From Rhodocyclales bacterium (GTDB lineage Bacteria; Pseudomonadota; Gammaproteobacteria; Burkholderiales; Rhodocyclaceae): DNA of 64,000 nucleotides. The DNA lies in NCBI GenBank assembly GCA_016235805.1, contig JACRIY010000033.1, positions 52,932-116,931 on the forward strand, read 5' to 3'. The position numbers and the translations under genes were made by a program. The notes beneath the pieces were generated by a model. The model saw only the letters and a program-made list of their open reading frames with translations. It searched no databases and was not told where the DNA came from. Positions 24,657-36,040 of the stretch are shown piece after piece (positions within the stretch are counted from its first letter, which is position 1; the number at the start of each line of letters is the position of its first letter).

Positions 24657-25411
24657 CCGATGCGGCCGTCGGGCGGCGCGAGCAACGCCTTGAGTCCGGG
24701 AATGTCCACGATCCGAACGTGCTTTTGCTGGACCGAGATCAGGCCTTCATCCTGGAAGCGAGAAAAGGCGCGGCTGACCGTTTCCAGCTTGAGTCCGAGA
24801 TAGGACCCGATTTCCTCGCGCGTCATGCGCAGGTGGAACTCGGCAGGCGAATAGCCGCGGGCGCTGAAGCGTTGCGAAAGGTTGAGCAGGAATGCCGCCA
24901 GGCGTTCCTCGGCGCGCATCGTGCCCAAGAGCATCATCACGCCGTGGTCGCGCACGATTTCGCGGCTCATGACCTTGTGCAGGTGATGCTGCAGGGAATG
25001 AATTTCGCTGGAAAGCATTTCCAGTTCGACGAACGGGATCAGGCAGACTTCACTGTCTTCCAGAGCGACGGCATTGCAGGTATGCACTTCGGTGCTGATC
25101 CCGTCCATGCCCAGGATCTCGCCGGCCATCTGGAATCCGGTGACCTGGTCGCGGCCGTCCTCGGTGAGCACATCCGTCTTGAAGAAGCCGGAGCGGACGG
25201 CGAAGATCGATTCGAAAGGATCTCCGGCACGATACAGGTGCTGGCCGCGCTTGAGCTTGCGGCCGCCGCCGATCAGGTGGTCGAGCCGCGACATGTCTTC
25301 GTCCGACAGGCCGAAAGGCAGGCACAACTCCCGCAGGTTGCATTGAGAGCATGCGACCTTGAGGCCCGGCGTGATGAGCGGAACTACGTTCTGCTTGACG
25401 TTTGCATGCAC
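24653..25411 (-). CDS. fnr: FNR/ANR, oxygen-sensing [4Fe-4S] Crp-family regulator
   Basis: A 252-aa FNR with the cluster cysteines Cys21, Cys24, Cys30 (CSQCNLRELC) and Cys112 (EVHTCNAVA). The HTH helix LKLETVSRAFSRFQ carries E-x-x-S-R, reading TTGAT half-sites. It activates microaerobic and anaerobic genes when O2 falls. The start is GTG 25411, because an in-frame stop lies four codons upstream and no ATG precedes the Cys cluster. It is divergent from hemN with an FNR box in the spacer. It is the likely master of the FNR sites in this window. Confidence 0.96.
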   Translation of the reverse strand: MHANVKQNVVPLITPGLKVACSQCNLRELCLPFGLSDEDMSRLDHLIGGGRKLKRGQHLYRAGDPFESIFAVRSGFFKTDVLTEDGRDQVTGFQMAGEILGMDGISTEVHTCNAVALEDSEVCLIPFVELEMLSSEIHSLQHHLHKVMSREIVRDHGVMMLLGTMRAEERLAAFLLNLSQRFSARGYSPAEFHLRMTREEIGSYLGLKLETVSRAFSRFQDEGLISVQQKHVRIVDIPGLKALLAPPDGRIG

Positions 25412-25442
25412 GCTGTTTTGTTACCCCGTTCGGGGTATCCCT

Positions 25443-25456
25443 TTGATATTTGTCAA
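25443..25456. promoter_or_regulatory. FNR box between fnr and hemN
   Basis: TTGATATTTGTCAA matches nine of ten consensus positions. For hemN a -10-like CATCTT (25479-25484) is 32 bp away centre-to-centre. For fnr the distance would put the start at the GTG itself, so autoregulation is less clear. Confidence 0.65.
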
Positions 25457-25538
25457 TGCAACCAATTCGCAACTGCGGCATCTTACGATGCCTGCGGTAA
25501 ACGCGCCGCTTTTGCCGCAATCCCGTACTATTCAGCCC

Positions 25539-26927
25539 ATGGATTATCAGGAACTCATCTTCGACCCCGAAGTCATTCGGCGCTTCGACGTCAATGGCCC
25601 ACGCTACACCTCCTATCCAACGGCTGACCGCTTCGTCGAGGCTTTCGGCGCGGACGATTACATGCGCTGGCTCGGGAAGAGGACGGTGGGCGGCATAGGG
25701 CGACCCCTTTCATTATACGTGCACATCCCCTTCTGCAATACCATCTGCTATTACTGTGCCTGCAACAAGATAATTACCAAGGACCACGGCCGTTCCGCCA
25801 AGTACATCAAGTATTTGGGCAAGGAAATCGCCATGCAGGAAGCAGGGCTGGATGGCAGTCGCGACGTGGTCCAACTGCACTTCGGCGGCGGTACGCCGAC
25901 CTTCCTCAGCGAAGATGAAATGCAGCGCCTGATGGACATCATCCGCAAGCATTTCCGCCTACTGCCCGGCGGCGAGTATTCGATCGAAGTCGATCCCCGC
26001 AAGGTAGGACGCGACAACGTCAAACAGCTTGCGGCCCTTGGCTTCAATCGCATGAGCGTGGGCGTGCAGGATTTTTCGCCGGAGGTTCAGGTCGCTGTCA
26101 ATCGGGTGCAAAGCCTCGAAGAGACCAAACTGGTCATCGACTCGGCGCGCGAGTTTGGTTTCAAGGGAATTTCCGTCGACCTGATCTACGGCCTGCCCAA
26201 GCAGAACGTGATCAGCTTCAACCATACACTTGATGAGGTCATCAAGCTCGATCCCGATCGCCTGTCGATCTACAACTACGCCCACCTGCCCAGCCTGGCC
26301 AAGCCGCAGCGGCGCATCAACGAATCCGACCTGCCCTCGCCCGATGCGCGCCTGCAGATCCTGCAACTGGCGATCCGCCGCCTGACCGACGCGGGCTACG
26401 TGTTCATCGGCATGGACCATTTCGCCAAGCCCAACGACGAACTGGCCGTGGCCCAGCGCCAGGGTCGCCTGCATCGCAATTTCCAGGGGTATTCGACGCA
26501 TGCCGAAGCCGACCTGATGGCCTTCGGCGTTTCCGCCATCGGCAAGGTCGGGCCCAGCTACTGCCAGAACGTGCGCACGCTCGACGAGTACTACGACAGC
26601 CTCGACCAGGGCACGCTGCCGATCTTCCGCGGCATCGAACTCAATGCCGACGACCTCTTGCGACGCAGCATCATCCAGGCACTGATGTGCCATTTCGAGT
26701 TGTCCATCGAATCGATCGAGATCGCCCACCTGATCGATTTCAAGTCCTACTTCGCCTCGGAGCTGAACGACCTGCGCGACATGGAAAAGGGCGGCCTGCT
26801 GACCATCGACGACCAGTGGATCAGCGTGCTTCCGCGTGGCCGGCTGCTGGTACGCGGCATCGCCATGGCCTTCGACCGCTACTTGCGCACCGACCGCGAG
26901 CGGGTACGCTACTCCAAGGTCATCTGA
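25539..26927 (+). CDS. hemN: HemN, oxygen-independent coproporphyrinogen III oxidase
   Basis: A radical-SAM enzyme of 462 aa converting coproporphyrinogen III to protoporphyrinogen IX without O2. The cluster motif CNTICYYC (Cys66, Cys70, Cys73) followed by Cys75 is exactly that of HemN, and GGGTPTFLSEDEM is the SAM-binding stretch. ATG 25539 begins the conserved head (FDVNGPRYTSYPTADRF). An FNR box lies upstream. It supplies heme for the cbb3 oxidase and other hemoproteins in anaerobic growth. Confidence 0.96.
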   Translation: MDYQELIFDPEVIRRFDVNGPRYTSYPTADRFVEAFGADDYMRWLGKRTVGGIGRPLSLYVHIPFCNTICYYCACNKIITKDHGRSAKYIKYLGKEIAMQEAGLDGSRDVVQLHFGGGTPTFLSEDEMQRLMDIIRKHFRLLPGGEYSIEVDPRKVGRDNVKQLAALGFNRMSVGVQDFSPEVQVAVNRVQSLEETKLVIDSAREFGFKGISVDLIYGLPKQNVISFNHTLDEVIKLDPDRLSIYNYAHLPSLAKPQRRINESDLPSPDARLQILQLAIRRLTDAGYVFIGMDHFAKPNDELAVAQRQGRLHRNFQGYSTHAEADLMAFGVSAIGKVGPSYCQNVRTLDEYYDSLDQGTLPIFRGIELNADDLLRRSIIQALMCHFELSIESIEIAHLIDFKSYFASELNDLRDMEKGGLLTIDDQWISVLPRGRLLVRGIAMAFDRYLRTDRERVRYSKVI

Positions 26928-26934
26928 CACGCGC

Positions 26935-26960
26935 GGCGCCGTAGCGCCAGCGCCGACTTT
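26935..26960 (-). repeat. Dispersed AAAGTCGGCGC-type motif, spacer copy after hemN
   Basis: On the minus strand AAAGTCGGCGCTGGCGCTAC then GGCGCC. It lies just outside the hemN stop codon and before the next ATG. Confidence 0.5.
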
Positions 26961-26973
26961 CATTCACTACGAG

Positions 26974-27690
26974 ATGCCGGACAGCGGATTCCTCGCCGTA
27001 TTCCTGGTCGGCCTGCTCGGCGGCGTGCATTGCGCCGGCATGTGCGGTGGCATCGTTTCCGCGCTCACGCTGCAGGTGCCAGGCAAGCCGGGGGCCGGCG
27101 GTCCGCCCTGGATCCTGCATCTCGCCTACAACCTCGGCCGCATCAGCAGCTACGTGGTGGCCGGCGCGCTGATGGGTGCGCTGGGCAGTCTCGGCCTGCT
27201 GCTCAACAATGTCCTGCCGGTGCAGTTGGCGCTGTATGTCGCGGCCAATCTGATGATGGTCGCGCTCGGTGTGTACCTGACCGGTATCACCGGCGCGCTG
27301 GCCTTCGCCGAGCGTGGCGGACAATGGCTGTGGCGCCGCGTGCAGCCATTGACCGGGCGCTTCCTGCCGGTGCGCGGCCCGGCCCAGGCCTTTCCGCTCG
27401 GTCTGCTCTGGGGCTGGTTGCCTTGCGGCCTGGTCTATAGCGTGCTGGCTATGGCACTGCTTGCCGGCAGCGCGGCGCGCGGCGCGGCAACCCTGCTCGC
27501 CTTCGGCCTCGGCACCTTGCCCAACCTGATGCTGGCCGGCCTGCTGCTGCTGCGTTTTCGCAACGCGGTGCAGGGGCGCGCACTGCGTCTCGTGTCCGGC
27601 TTGATCGTCCTGGCTTTCGGACTCTGGGGATTGCTGAACGCAGTGACGCTGGGCGGTCGACTCTGGCATGGAGTCGTCGCGCCCGTGTGA
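26974..27690 (+). CDS. TauE/SafE-like (COG2836) membrane protein
   Basis: A 238-aa, six-helix protein. The first helix ends in GGVHCAGMCGGI, the hallmark of this group, often annotated as sulfite exporter TauE/SafE or as cytochrome biogenesis membrane protein. PLGLLWGWLPCGLVYSVLA carries the second conserved Pro-Cys motif. In many betaproteobacteria it is linked to cbb3 or copper genes, so metal handling for oxidase assembly is plausible; a sulfite function is not supported here. It follows hemN by 46 nt. Confidence 0.85.
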   Translation: MPDSGFLAVFLVGLLGGVHCAGMCGGIVSALTLQVPGKPGAGGPPWILHLAYNLGRISSYVVAGALMGALGSLGLLLNNVLPVQLALYVAANLMMVALGVYLTGITGALAFAERGGQWLWRRVQPLTGRFLPVRGPAQAFPLGLLWGWLPCGLVYSVLAMALLAGSAARGAATLLAFGLGTLPNLMLAGLLLLRFRNAVQGRALRLVSGLIVLAFGLWGLLNAVTLGGRLWHGVVAPV

Positions 27691-27850
27691 AGGACTTCGC
27701 TTTCCGAAAGCCCGGAGGGTGCGGTGGAAATCTTGTGGACGGAGTTGCCCGGTCGGGCGCCTTCCTCTCGAATTGCTAAACTTGGCGCTTGCCCGAACGC
27801 ACTTCAGCCTGCGGCCTTTCTTCCAGGCCAACCCGTCTATCGAATCGACC

Positions 27851-29653
27851 ATGAGCCACTCCGCGCCCCAATCCCTGGAAGTACAGGCGCAGCTGACAGC
27901 GCTGCTGTTCCGCAATGCGGGCATCGGGCAAGCTGTCAATCTGCTGGTGGCCTCGCTGCTCGCCTATCTCGGCTACATCAGTCGACCGGGCCCGGTGATC
28001 GTCTTCTGGTGGGCGTGGATGTGCGCCCTTTCGCTGAGCCGCTACCGCCTGTCGTTGCGCTTCGTCGCCGCGAGTCCAGCAGCGGAACTGGCCGCGACGT
28101 GGCGCAACCGCTATGTGCGCAGCATTGCCGTGACCAGCCTCAGTTGGCTGGTCGGTGGCGGCCTGATCATGTGGGGCAACTCGGATCCGTATCGTTTCAT
28201 GGTCGGCCTGGCGCTGGCCGGCATGGTGGCGGGGGCGGTGCCGATCCTGGCCCCGGTGCGGCTCGCGTTCCGGATTTATGCAGTTACCATTCTTCTCGGC
28301 GTGGCCTTGATGGTGTTCGCATTTGCCGGCCAGCCCCTGCACTGGGTGTTCGGCATCCTGACACTGGTGTTTCTCGGCGGTGTTCTCAGCAGCGCGAACT
28401 ACCTGAATCAAACCCTGGAAGCTTCGATTCAACTGAGCCTTGAAAAGAGCGAACTGGTCGCCGGCCTTGAAAAGGCCCGTAACGATGCCGAGGCGGCCAA
28501 CATGGCGAAGAGCGAGTTCCTCGCCACCATGAGCCACGAGATCCGTACCCCGATGAACGGCATCCTGGGCTTTGCGCAGTTGCTGATGATGTCGGGGCAG
28601 ACGGATGAAGAGCGCCAGGAGCAGGCGCGGATACTGTTCAATTCGGCGCAGACCCTGCTGACCCTGCTCAATGACATCCTCGATTTTTCGAAGATCGAAG
28701 CCGGCAAGGTGGAACTGGAACGGCTTGCCTTCGACCCCGCGCAACTCATCCACGAGTCGGTCAGGCTGCTGACGCCGCCCGCCGCCGAGAAAGGGCTGGC
28801 GATCGAGGCCGCGTGGCATGGCGCCGCTGGGCAGCGCTATTGGTCCGATCCGAACCGCCTGCGGCAGATGCTGGCGAACCTGATCGGCAATGCCATCAAG
28901 TTCACCGCGAAGGGCCATGTGCGCATCGAGGGGAGGGAAGTGGAGCGGGATGCGGATCGAGCCCTGCTCGAATTCAGCGTGAGCGACAGCGGCATCGGCA
29001 TTCCCGAGAGCAAGCGCAAGCTGCTGTTCCGGGCGTTCTCGCAAGTCGATAGTTCCGTCACGCGGGAATACGGCGGTACGGGACTCGGGCTTTCGATCGT
29101 GCGCCGCCTGGCGCTGCTGATGGACGGTGACGTCGGCATCGAGGACGCGCCGGGTCAGGGCACGCGGGTCTGGTTCCGAATTCGGGCAGGCCTTGTCGGG
29201 GCGGGCGAAGACACCCGCCAAGCCAGTCGGCAAAAGTTGTCCGTGCGCGCGGGTTCACCGCTTCCTGACGCCGAACGATTTGTCCTGGTCGCCGAGGACA
29301 ATCCGGTAAACCGGATCCTGATCGAACAGACACTGAAGAAGCTGCAGATAAGCTGCCAGATCGTCGACAACGGCCTGGGTGCGGTGAATGCGATTACCTC
29401 GGGGGCATCGCCGGACCTGATCCTGATGGATTGCCAGATGCCGGTCATGGACGGCTTTACTGCAACCGAGAACATTAGGCGGTGGGAGCGCGAGGGCGAC
29501 TGCCTGCCCGTTCCCATCGTGGCGCTTACCGCGAGCGCATTTCAGGAAGACCGCGATCGCTGCCTCGCGGCGGGAATGGATGACTTCCTGACCAAGCCGT
29601 TTACGATCGATGACCTGGTGGTCATGATGGAAAAGTGGGCGCGGGGACGTTGA
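27851..29653 (+). CDS. Membrane-bound hybrid sensor histidine kinase
   Basis: A 600-aa protein. About six membrane helices fill residues 30-190 (MASE-like sensor). A short coiled coil leads to HisKA with phospho-acceptor His229 (MSHEIRTPMNGILGF), then HATPase_c with an N-box (LIGNAIKFTAKG) and G-boxes (GGTGLGLSIVRRL). A C-terminal receiver domain carries Asp527 (LILMDCQMPVMDG). No separate response regulator or output gene adjoins it, so its target is unknown. ATG 27851 opens after a 160-bp spacer in which I see no further gene. The sensed signal is not apparent. Confidence 0.93.
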   Translation: MSHSAPQSLEVQAQLTALLFRNAGIGQAVNLLVASLLAYLGYISRPGPVIVFWWAWMCALSLSRYRLSLRFVAASPAAELAATWRNRYVRSIAVTSLSWLVGGGLIMWGNSDPYRFMVGLALAGMVAGAVPILAPVRLAFRIYAVTILLGVALMVFAFAGQPLHWVFGILTLVFLGGVLSSANYLNQTLEASIQLSLEKSELVAGLEKARNDAEAANMAKSEFLATMSHEIRTPMNGILGFAQLLMMSGQTDEERQEQARILFNSAQTLLTLLNDILDFSKIEAGKVELERLAFDPAQLIHESVRLLTPPAAEKGLAIEAAWHGAAGQRYWSDPNRLRQMLANLIGNAIKFTAKGHVRIEGREVERDADRALLEFSVSDSGIGIPESKRKLLFRAFSQVDSSVTREYGGTGLGLSIVRRLALLMDGDVGIEDAPGQGTRVWFRIRAGLVGAGEDTRQASRQKLSVRAGSPLPDAERFVLVAEDNPVNRILIEQTLKKLQISCQIVDNGLGAVNAITSGASPDLILMDCQMPVMDGFTATENIRRWEREGDCLPVPIVALTASAFQEDRDRCLAAGMDDFLTKPFTIDDLVVMMEKWARGR

Positions 29654-29736
29654 GTGCCCCGCCCTCCGTTGTCAGTCCTTTGGCATTGGCACCGGATTGA
29701 ACGGAAATGCGATGCGTGGCGCCTTGACCGGGCAAT

Positions 29737-30141
29737 TCAAGGTGTCAGCGCCATGCGGATGATGGGGCAGGGCATTTCCTGACCGCCGCATTCGCACTCG
29801 CGAACAAGGTGGCGCAAGGCATCGGCGACCTTGCCCAACTGCTCGATGCGGGTCTCGATGTTTCGAATCTTCTCCTTGGCCAGGCTGCGGGCGAGGCGGT
29901 GGTCGCGGGTGTCGTTGAGCGTCATCAGTTCGCCGATCTCCTCCAGCGTGAAGCCGACGCCCTGGGCGCGCTTGATGAAGTTCAGCCGCTCCAGATGCAG
30001 CGTGTCGTAGCGGCGATAGCCGGAGACCGCCGGCGGTTCGGCGAGCAGGCCACGGCGCTGGTAATAGCGCACGGTTTCGACGCCGACCCCGGCACTTTTC
30101 GCCAGCTTGCCGATGGTGAACGTCTGTTCTGAAATTTTCAT
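29737..30141 (-). CDS. MerR-family metal-responsive regulator of copA
   Basis: A 134-aa MerR dimer. The HTH is at FTIGKLAKSAGVGVETVRYY (8-27), followed by the wing and a long dimerisation helix. The C-terminal metal loop has Cys116, Cys118 and Cys125 (CECGGQEMPC then PI). The position of the essential Cys82 of mercury MerR is occupied by His81 (NDTRDHRLAR). The layout is thus closer to MerR than to CueR, although it faces a copper ATPase. It is divergent from copA and its operator lies in the shared spacer. Metal specificity is uncertain. Confidence 0.9.
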   Translation of the reverse strand: MKISEQTFTIGKLAKSAGVGVETVRYYQRRGLLAEPPAVSGYRRYDTLHLERLNFIKRAQGVGFTLEEIGELMTLNDTRDHRLARSLAKEKIRNIETRIEQLGKVADALRHLVRECECGGQEMPCPIIRMALTP

Positions 30142-30151
30142 TCGAAACCCC

Positions 30152-30183
30152 TTGACTCCGTACCAAGGTACGGAGTTTAGACT
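30152..30183 (+). promoter_or_regulatory. MerR-type promoter/operator of copA
   Basis: TTGACT (30152-30157) and TAGACT (30178-30183) are separated by 20 bp, the over-long spacer of MerR promoters. A perfect palindrome fills the spacer from 30155 to 30176 with half-site ACTCCGTACC. It closely resembles the mercury merOP sequence rather than the usual copper ACCTTCC type. Confidence 0.88.
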
Positions 30184-30234
30184 TCGTTCCATGAAACTTC
30201 CAGCCGCGTTGGCGGCCTGAACGGAGTGACCCAC

Positions 30235-32640
<2,406 letters not shown>

Positions 32641-32644
32641 TCAA

Positions 32645-32851
32645 ATGGAAACGACGACAATCAAGGTGGACGGCATGTCCTGCGGCGGCTGCGTGAAGAG
32701 CGTGACCGGCGTGTTGACCGCGCTCGACGGCGTGGCGAAGGCGGAAGTCTCGCTGGAGCAGAAGCAGGCGGTGGTCGAGTTCGACGCCGGCAAGGTATCG
32801 CGCGACCAGCTCAAGGCGGTGATCGAGGACGCCGGCTTCGACGCCGCATAG
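32645..32851 (+). CDS. copZ: CopZ-like copper chaperone (HMA domain, 68 aa)
   Basis: A single HMA fold (METTTIKVDGMSCGGCVKSV) with the MxCxxC metal site and the closing DAGFDAA. It carries Cu+ in the cytosol to CopA. It follows copA by 4 nt, so the two form an operon under the MerR-type regulator. Confidence 0.93.
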   Translation: METTTIKVDGMSCGGCVKSVTGVLTALDGVAKAEVSLEQKQAVVEFDAGKVSRDQLKAVIEDAGFDAA

Positions 32852-32917
32852 GAGTGTTTTCGGCGCAAGGCCGCGAGTCTCCCTGACACCGCCTGGCGGC
32901 ACGGGTATGATGCCGCC

Positions 32918-33391
32918 ATGAGCTGGGTTCGCGAACAATTCACCTTTAACGACCTGCAACGATTGCTGTTCAAGCTGTCGGAGCGGGTCAAGGCCTTCCA
33001 GGGGCTCACGCCGGCGGAAATCACCGACCTGCTCGGCAGTTCCGAAAAGTGCAGTTTTGAACCCGACAGCTACATCGTCAAGGAAGGCAACATCGGCAAC
33101 CACATGTACATCATCCTCGATGGCGAAGCACGGGTGATGAAGGCCGGCCGCGACGGCGAGGTCGAACTGGCGCGGCTTGCGCCCGCCGACAGCTTCGGCG
33201 AAATGGCACTGGCCGACAACGAAGCGCGCAGCGCCAGCGTGGTCGCCATCACCAGTTGCGCCCTGGTACGGATCAACGGTCGCGCCATCGATGCGCGGCC
33301 CGAGATCGGCCTCAAGGTTTATCGCAACATTTCGAAGGTGGTATCCGAACGCCTGCGCGCGGCCGACGACCTCGTGGCCTGGCGACTTTAG
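32918..33391 (+). CDS. Single-domain cyclic-nucleotide-binding protein (157 aa)
   Basis: One CNB domain (YIVKEGNIGNHMYIILDGEA, then PADSFGEMALADNEARSASV) with no HTH or enzymatic output domain. The phosphate-binding cassette is recognisable (GEMAL...ARSASV), so nucleotide binding is plausible. An N-terminal helix of ~40 residues precedes it. The role is unknown. A second CNB-only protein is encoded at 54428-54994. It stands alone after copZ with a 66-bp gap. Confidence 0.85.
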   Translation: MSWVREQFTFNDLQRLLFKLSERVKAFQGLTPAEITDLLGSSEKCSFEPDSYIVKEGNIGNHMYIILDGEARVMKAGRDGEVELARLAPADSFGEMALADNEARSASVVAITSCALVRINGRAIDARPEIGLKVYRNISKVVSERLRAADDLVAWRL

Positions 33392-33485
33392 CCGCGGCCA
33401 GCCAGCTCGACACCTTGCCCTAAGACCTTTTCCGGTCGCGAGTCTGCGGTCCTCACCGGTTACGCCTCAATTTTCCAAAATGCTT

Positions 33486-33774
33486 CTCAGCATCGAGGCT
33501 GTCTTGTATTTCCGGCCGCCGCTTCGCGGCTTGACCTGCAAACTTCGCAGGTCAGCCTTCACTGAAAGACCGCCAGGCAATGGATGCTTCCAATCGTTCA
33601 CTCTTCCAACGGACTCCTCAGCATCCAGGCGGTCTTTTAGTTCCGGCCGCCGCTTCGCGGCTTGACCTGCAAACTTCGTAGGTCAGCCTTCACTGAAAGA
33701 CCGCCAGGCTATGGATGCTTCCAATCGTTCATTCTTCCAACAGACTCCTCAGCATCCAGGCGGTCTTTTCATGG
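33486..33774. repeat. 131-bp tandem repeat (2.2 copies) containing the dps 3' end
   Basis: Units begin at 33486, 33617 and 33748, each with CTCAGCATC. The third is partial and runs into the dps coding end. Each unit contains TTCCGGCCGCCGCTTCGCGG, a TGACCTGC/GCAGGTCA-type hairpin and TTCACTGAAAGACCGCC. GGCGGTCTTTT at the end of one unit pairs with AAAGACCGCC in the previous unit. On the minus strand this is the sequence downstream of dps, so the dps tail has been duplicated. 33392-33485 holds no gene. Confidence 0.9.
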
Positions 33775-34235
33775 ACTTCAATTCGCTGCGTCAGCAGATC
33801 GGCGCTGGGCTGGTCGTTGGCCTTCTCCACCAGCGGGAACAGCTTGCGCGCGGTGCGCGCCGTGGCTTCCTGCGCGGCGACCAGGTGGCGCACCATGTCG
33901 AGCGCCTTGGGTTGGCCGTCGACTTCCTTGATGGTCGCCAGCTTGACGAACTCCTTGTAGGTGCCGGGTGCCGGATGGCCGAGGGCGCGGATGCGTTCGG
34001 CGATCAGGTCGAGCGCGGTCCACTGCTCGGTGTACTGGCCCATGAACATCACGTGCAGCGTGTTGAACATCGGGCCGGTGACGTTCCAGTGGAAGTTGTG
34101 CGTCATCAGGTAGAGCGTGTAGCTGTCGGCCAGCAGGCCGGAGAGTCCCCGGGCGATGGCTGCGCGATCCTTGTCGCTGATGCCGATGTCGAGTTTGGCT
34201 ACGCTGGCGACCTTGGCGGGTTTCTTCGCTTTCAT
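33729..34235 (-). CDS. dps: Dps family DNA-binding ferritin-like protein
   Basis: A 168-aa four-helix protein. NFHWNVTGPMFNTLHVMF and QYTEQWTALDLIAERI hold the ferroxidase His, Asp and Glu typical of Dps. A short basic head (MKAKKPAKVASVAK) may bind DNA. Dps oxidises Fe2+ with peroxide and protects DNA. AAAGGAGCC precedes ATG 34235. It is divergent in layout from nothing but lies 61 bp after ahpF on the same strand, so peroxide defence genes are grouped. A near-perfect FNR box in the ahpF end is at class II distance. Confidence 0.94.
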   Translation of the reverse strand: MKAKKPAKVASVAKLDIGISDKDRAAIARGLSGLLADSYTLYLMTHNFHWNVTGPMFNTLHVMFMGQYTEQWTALDLIAERIRALGHPAPGTYKEFVKLATIKEVDGQPKALDMVRHLVAAQEATARTARKLFPLVEKANDQPSADLLTQRIEVHEKTAWMLRSLLEE

Positions 34236-34278
34236 GATTCTGGCTCCTTTGCGAACGGGTTTGGACGGCGATGCAAAA

Positions 34279-34319
34279 AGAATACTCCGCGGCCGCTCAG
34301 GCGGGCTGACCCAGATCAA
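34279..34319 (-). promoter_or_regulatory. FNR-like site and -10 ahead of dps
   Basis: On the minus strand TTGATCTGGGTCAG (34319-34306) matches nine of ten FNR positions. TATTCT (34284-34279) is 31 bp away centre-to-centre. The site lies in the last codons of ahpF. Confidence 0.5.
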
Positions 34320-35895
34320 TGGACGGCGGCGCCGCCTTGACGGCCGGGCTGCGGATCAGGTGGTCGAAGGCGCTCAGGCTGGCCTTGGCACCCTCGCCCA
34401 TGGCGATGATGATCTGCTTGTAGGGCGTGGTAGTTGCGTCGCCGGCGGCAAATACTCCCGGCAGCGAAGTCTGGCCGCGTGCATCGACCTCGATCTCGCC
34501 GCGTGACGAGAGATCGATCGTACCCTTGAGCCAGTCGGTATTGGGCAAGAGGCCGATCTGGACGAAGATGCCTTCGAGCTCGACGCGCCTGATCTGGCCA
34601 CTGTTGCGATCCGTGTAGGCGATGCCATTCACCTTCTCGCCGTCGCCGGTGACTTCGGTGGTCAGCGCGCTGGTGATGATGGTGACGTTGGGCAGGCTGC
34701 CGAGCTTGGCCTGCAACACGGCGTCGGCCCTGAGCTTGCTGTCGAATTCGAGCAGCGTGACATGGCTGACGATGCCGGCCAGGTCGATCGCGGCCTCGAC
34801 GCCGGAGTTGCCGCCGCCGATCACCGCCACGCGCTTGCCGCGGAACAAGGGTCCGTCGCAGTGCGGGCAGAAGCAGACGCCCTTGCCCTTGTAGTCCTTT
34901 TCGCCGGGCACGTTCATTTCGCGCCAGCGCGCGCCGGTGGCGAGGATCACGCTTTTTGCTTTGAGCGTGGCGCCGTTGGCGAGCCTGACCTGGGCCAGGC
35001 CGTCGTCGCCGGCGGGGATCAGGGCTTCGGCGCGCTGCAGGTTCATGATGTCGACCTCGTATTCCTTGACGTGCTGTTCCAGCGCCATGACGAGCTTGGG
35101 GCCTTCGGTGCGCTGCACCGAAATGAAGTTCTCGATGCCGAGGGTGTCGAGCACCTGGCCGCCGAAGCGCTCGGCCACCACGCCGGTGCGGATGCCCTTC
35201 CTCGCGGCGTAGATCGCCGCCGCCGCACCGGCCGGGCCGCCGCCGACCACGAGCACGTCGTAGGCGTCCTTCGCGTTCAGCTTTTCGGCGTCGCGCGCCG
35301 AGGCGCCGGTATCGACCTTGGCCAGGATTTCCTCGATCGTCATGCGGCCCTGGCCGAAGGGCTCGCCGTTCAGCATCACGGTCGGCACCGCCATGATCTT
35401 GCGAGCACTCACTTCGTCCTGGTACAAGGCGCCGTCGATCATCACGCTCTCGACGCCGGGGTTGAGCACGGCCATCAGGTTGAGCGCCTGCACCACGTCC
35501 GGGCAGTTGTGGCAGGACAGTGAGATGTAGGTCTCGAAGCGCATCGTTCCGCTCAGGCCCTTGATCTGCTCGATCACCGCCGCGTCGACCTTGGGCGGGT
35601 GGCCACCCGTCTGCAACAGGGCCAGCACCAGCGAGGTGAATTCGTGGCCCATGGGGATGCCGGCAAAGCGGATACGCGCCGCCTCGCCCGGGCGGCCGAC
35701 GGCGAAGGAGGGCTTGCGCGGGTCGTTGCCGTCCTCACGCACACTCACCTTGGGAGAAAGCGCAGCGATGTCGGCCAGCAGTTCGCGCATCTGGCGCGCG
35801 GCGTCGCTTGCGTCGAGCGAGGCGACGAGTTCGATGGGGGTTCGAAGCTTTTCGAGGTAGGCGGAAAGTTGGGTCTTGATGGCGCTGTCGAGCAT
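34297..35895 (-). CDS. ahpF: AhpF, NADH:AhpC disulfide reductase
   Basis: A 532-aa flavoprotein. The N-terminal double thioredoxin-like domain has the CHNC redox pair (about residue 129). The FAD domain shows [19 protein letters not shown], the NADH domain [19 protein letters not shown], and the active disulfide is CPHCDG (around 345). The C-terminal [20 protein letters not shown] is the FAD/dimer motif. It reduces AhpC after peroxide turnover. GGAGACAACC precedes the ATG. It lies downstream of ahpC on the same strand with a 145-bp spacer. Confidence 0.97.
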   Translation of the reverse strand: MLDSAIKTQLSAYLEKLRTPIELVASLDASDAARQMRELLADIAALSPKVSVREDGNDPRKPSFAVGRPGEAARIRFAGIPMGHEFTSLVLALLQTGGHPPKVDAAVIEQIKGLSGTMRFETYISLSCHNCPDVVQALNLMAVLNPGVESVMIDGALYQDEVSARKIMAVPTVMLNGEPFGQGRMTIEEILAKVDTGASARDAEKLNAKDAYDVLVVGGGPAGAAAAIYAARKGIRTGVVAERFGGQVLDTLGIENFISVQRTEGPKLVMALEQHVKEYEVDIMNLQRAEALIPAGDDGLAQVRLANGATLKAKSVILATGARWREMNVPGEKDYKGKGVCFCPHCDGPLFRGKRVAVIGGGNSGVEAAIDLAGIVSHVTLLEFDSKLRADAVLQAKLGSLPNVTIITSALTTEVTGDGEKVNGIAYTDRNSGQIRRVELEGIFVQIGLLPNTDWLKGTIDLSSRGEIEVDARGQTSLPGVFAAGDATTTPYKQIIIAMGEGAKASLSAFDHLIRSPAVKAAPPSIDLGQPA

Positions 35896-35971
35896 GGTTG
35901 TCTCCGGGATGCGGGCGTCAGTAAGTCTGCGTGTTGCTGTTCAATTCGAGCGAAGTGAGGTGTTCAGTCGC

Positions 35972-35991
35972 CTCCCCCACGAGGGGGAGGG
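35972..35991. repeat. GC-rich hairpin between ahpF and ahpC
   Basis: CCTCCCCC (35972-35979) and GGGGGAGG (35984-35991) form a short perfect stem in the 145-bp spacer. It recalls the poly-G/C palindrome at 56877. It may attenuate ahpF transcription relative to ahpC. Confidence 0.55.
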
Positions 35992-36040
35992 TGGGAAGGG
36001 GTGGGCGTCCAGGCCCGATTTGCGCGTCGATTGCGACGCG

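Noticed and set aside
33486..33774. Possible CRISPR array
   Set aside because: Repeat period is 131 bp with near-identical whole units and no unique spacers; it is a tandem duplication of the dps end.
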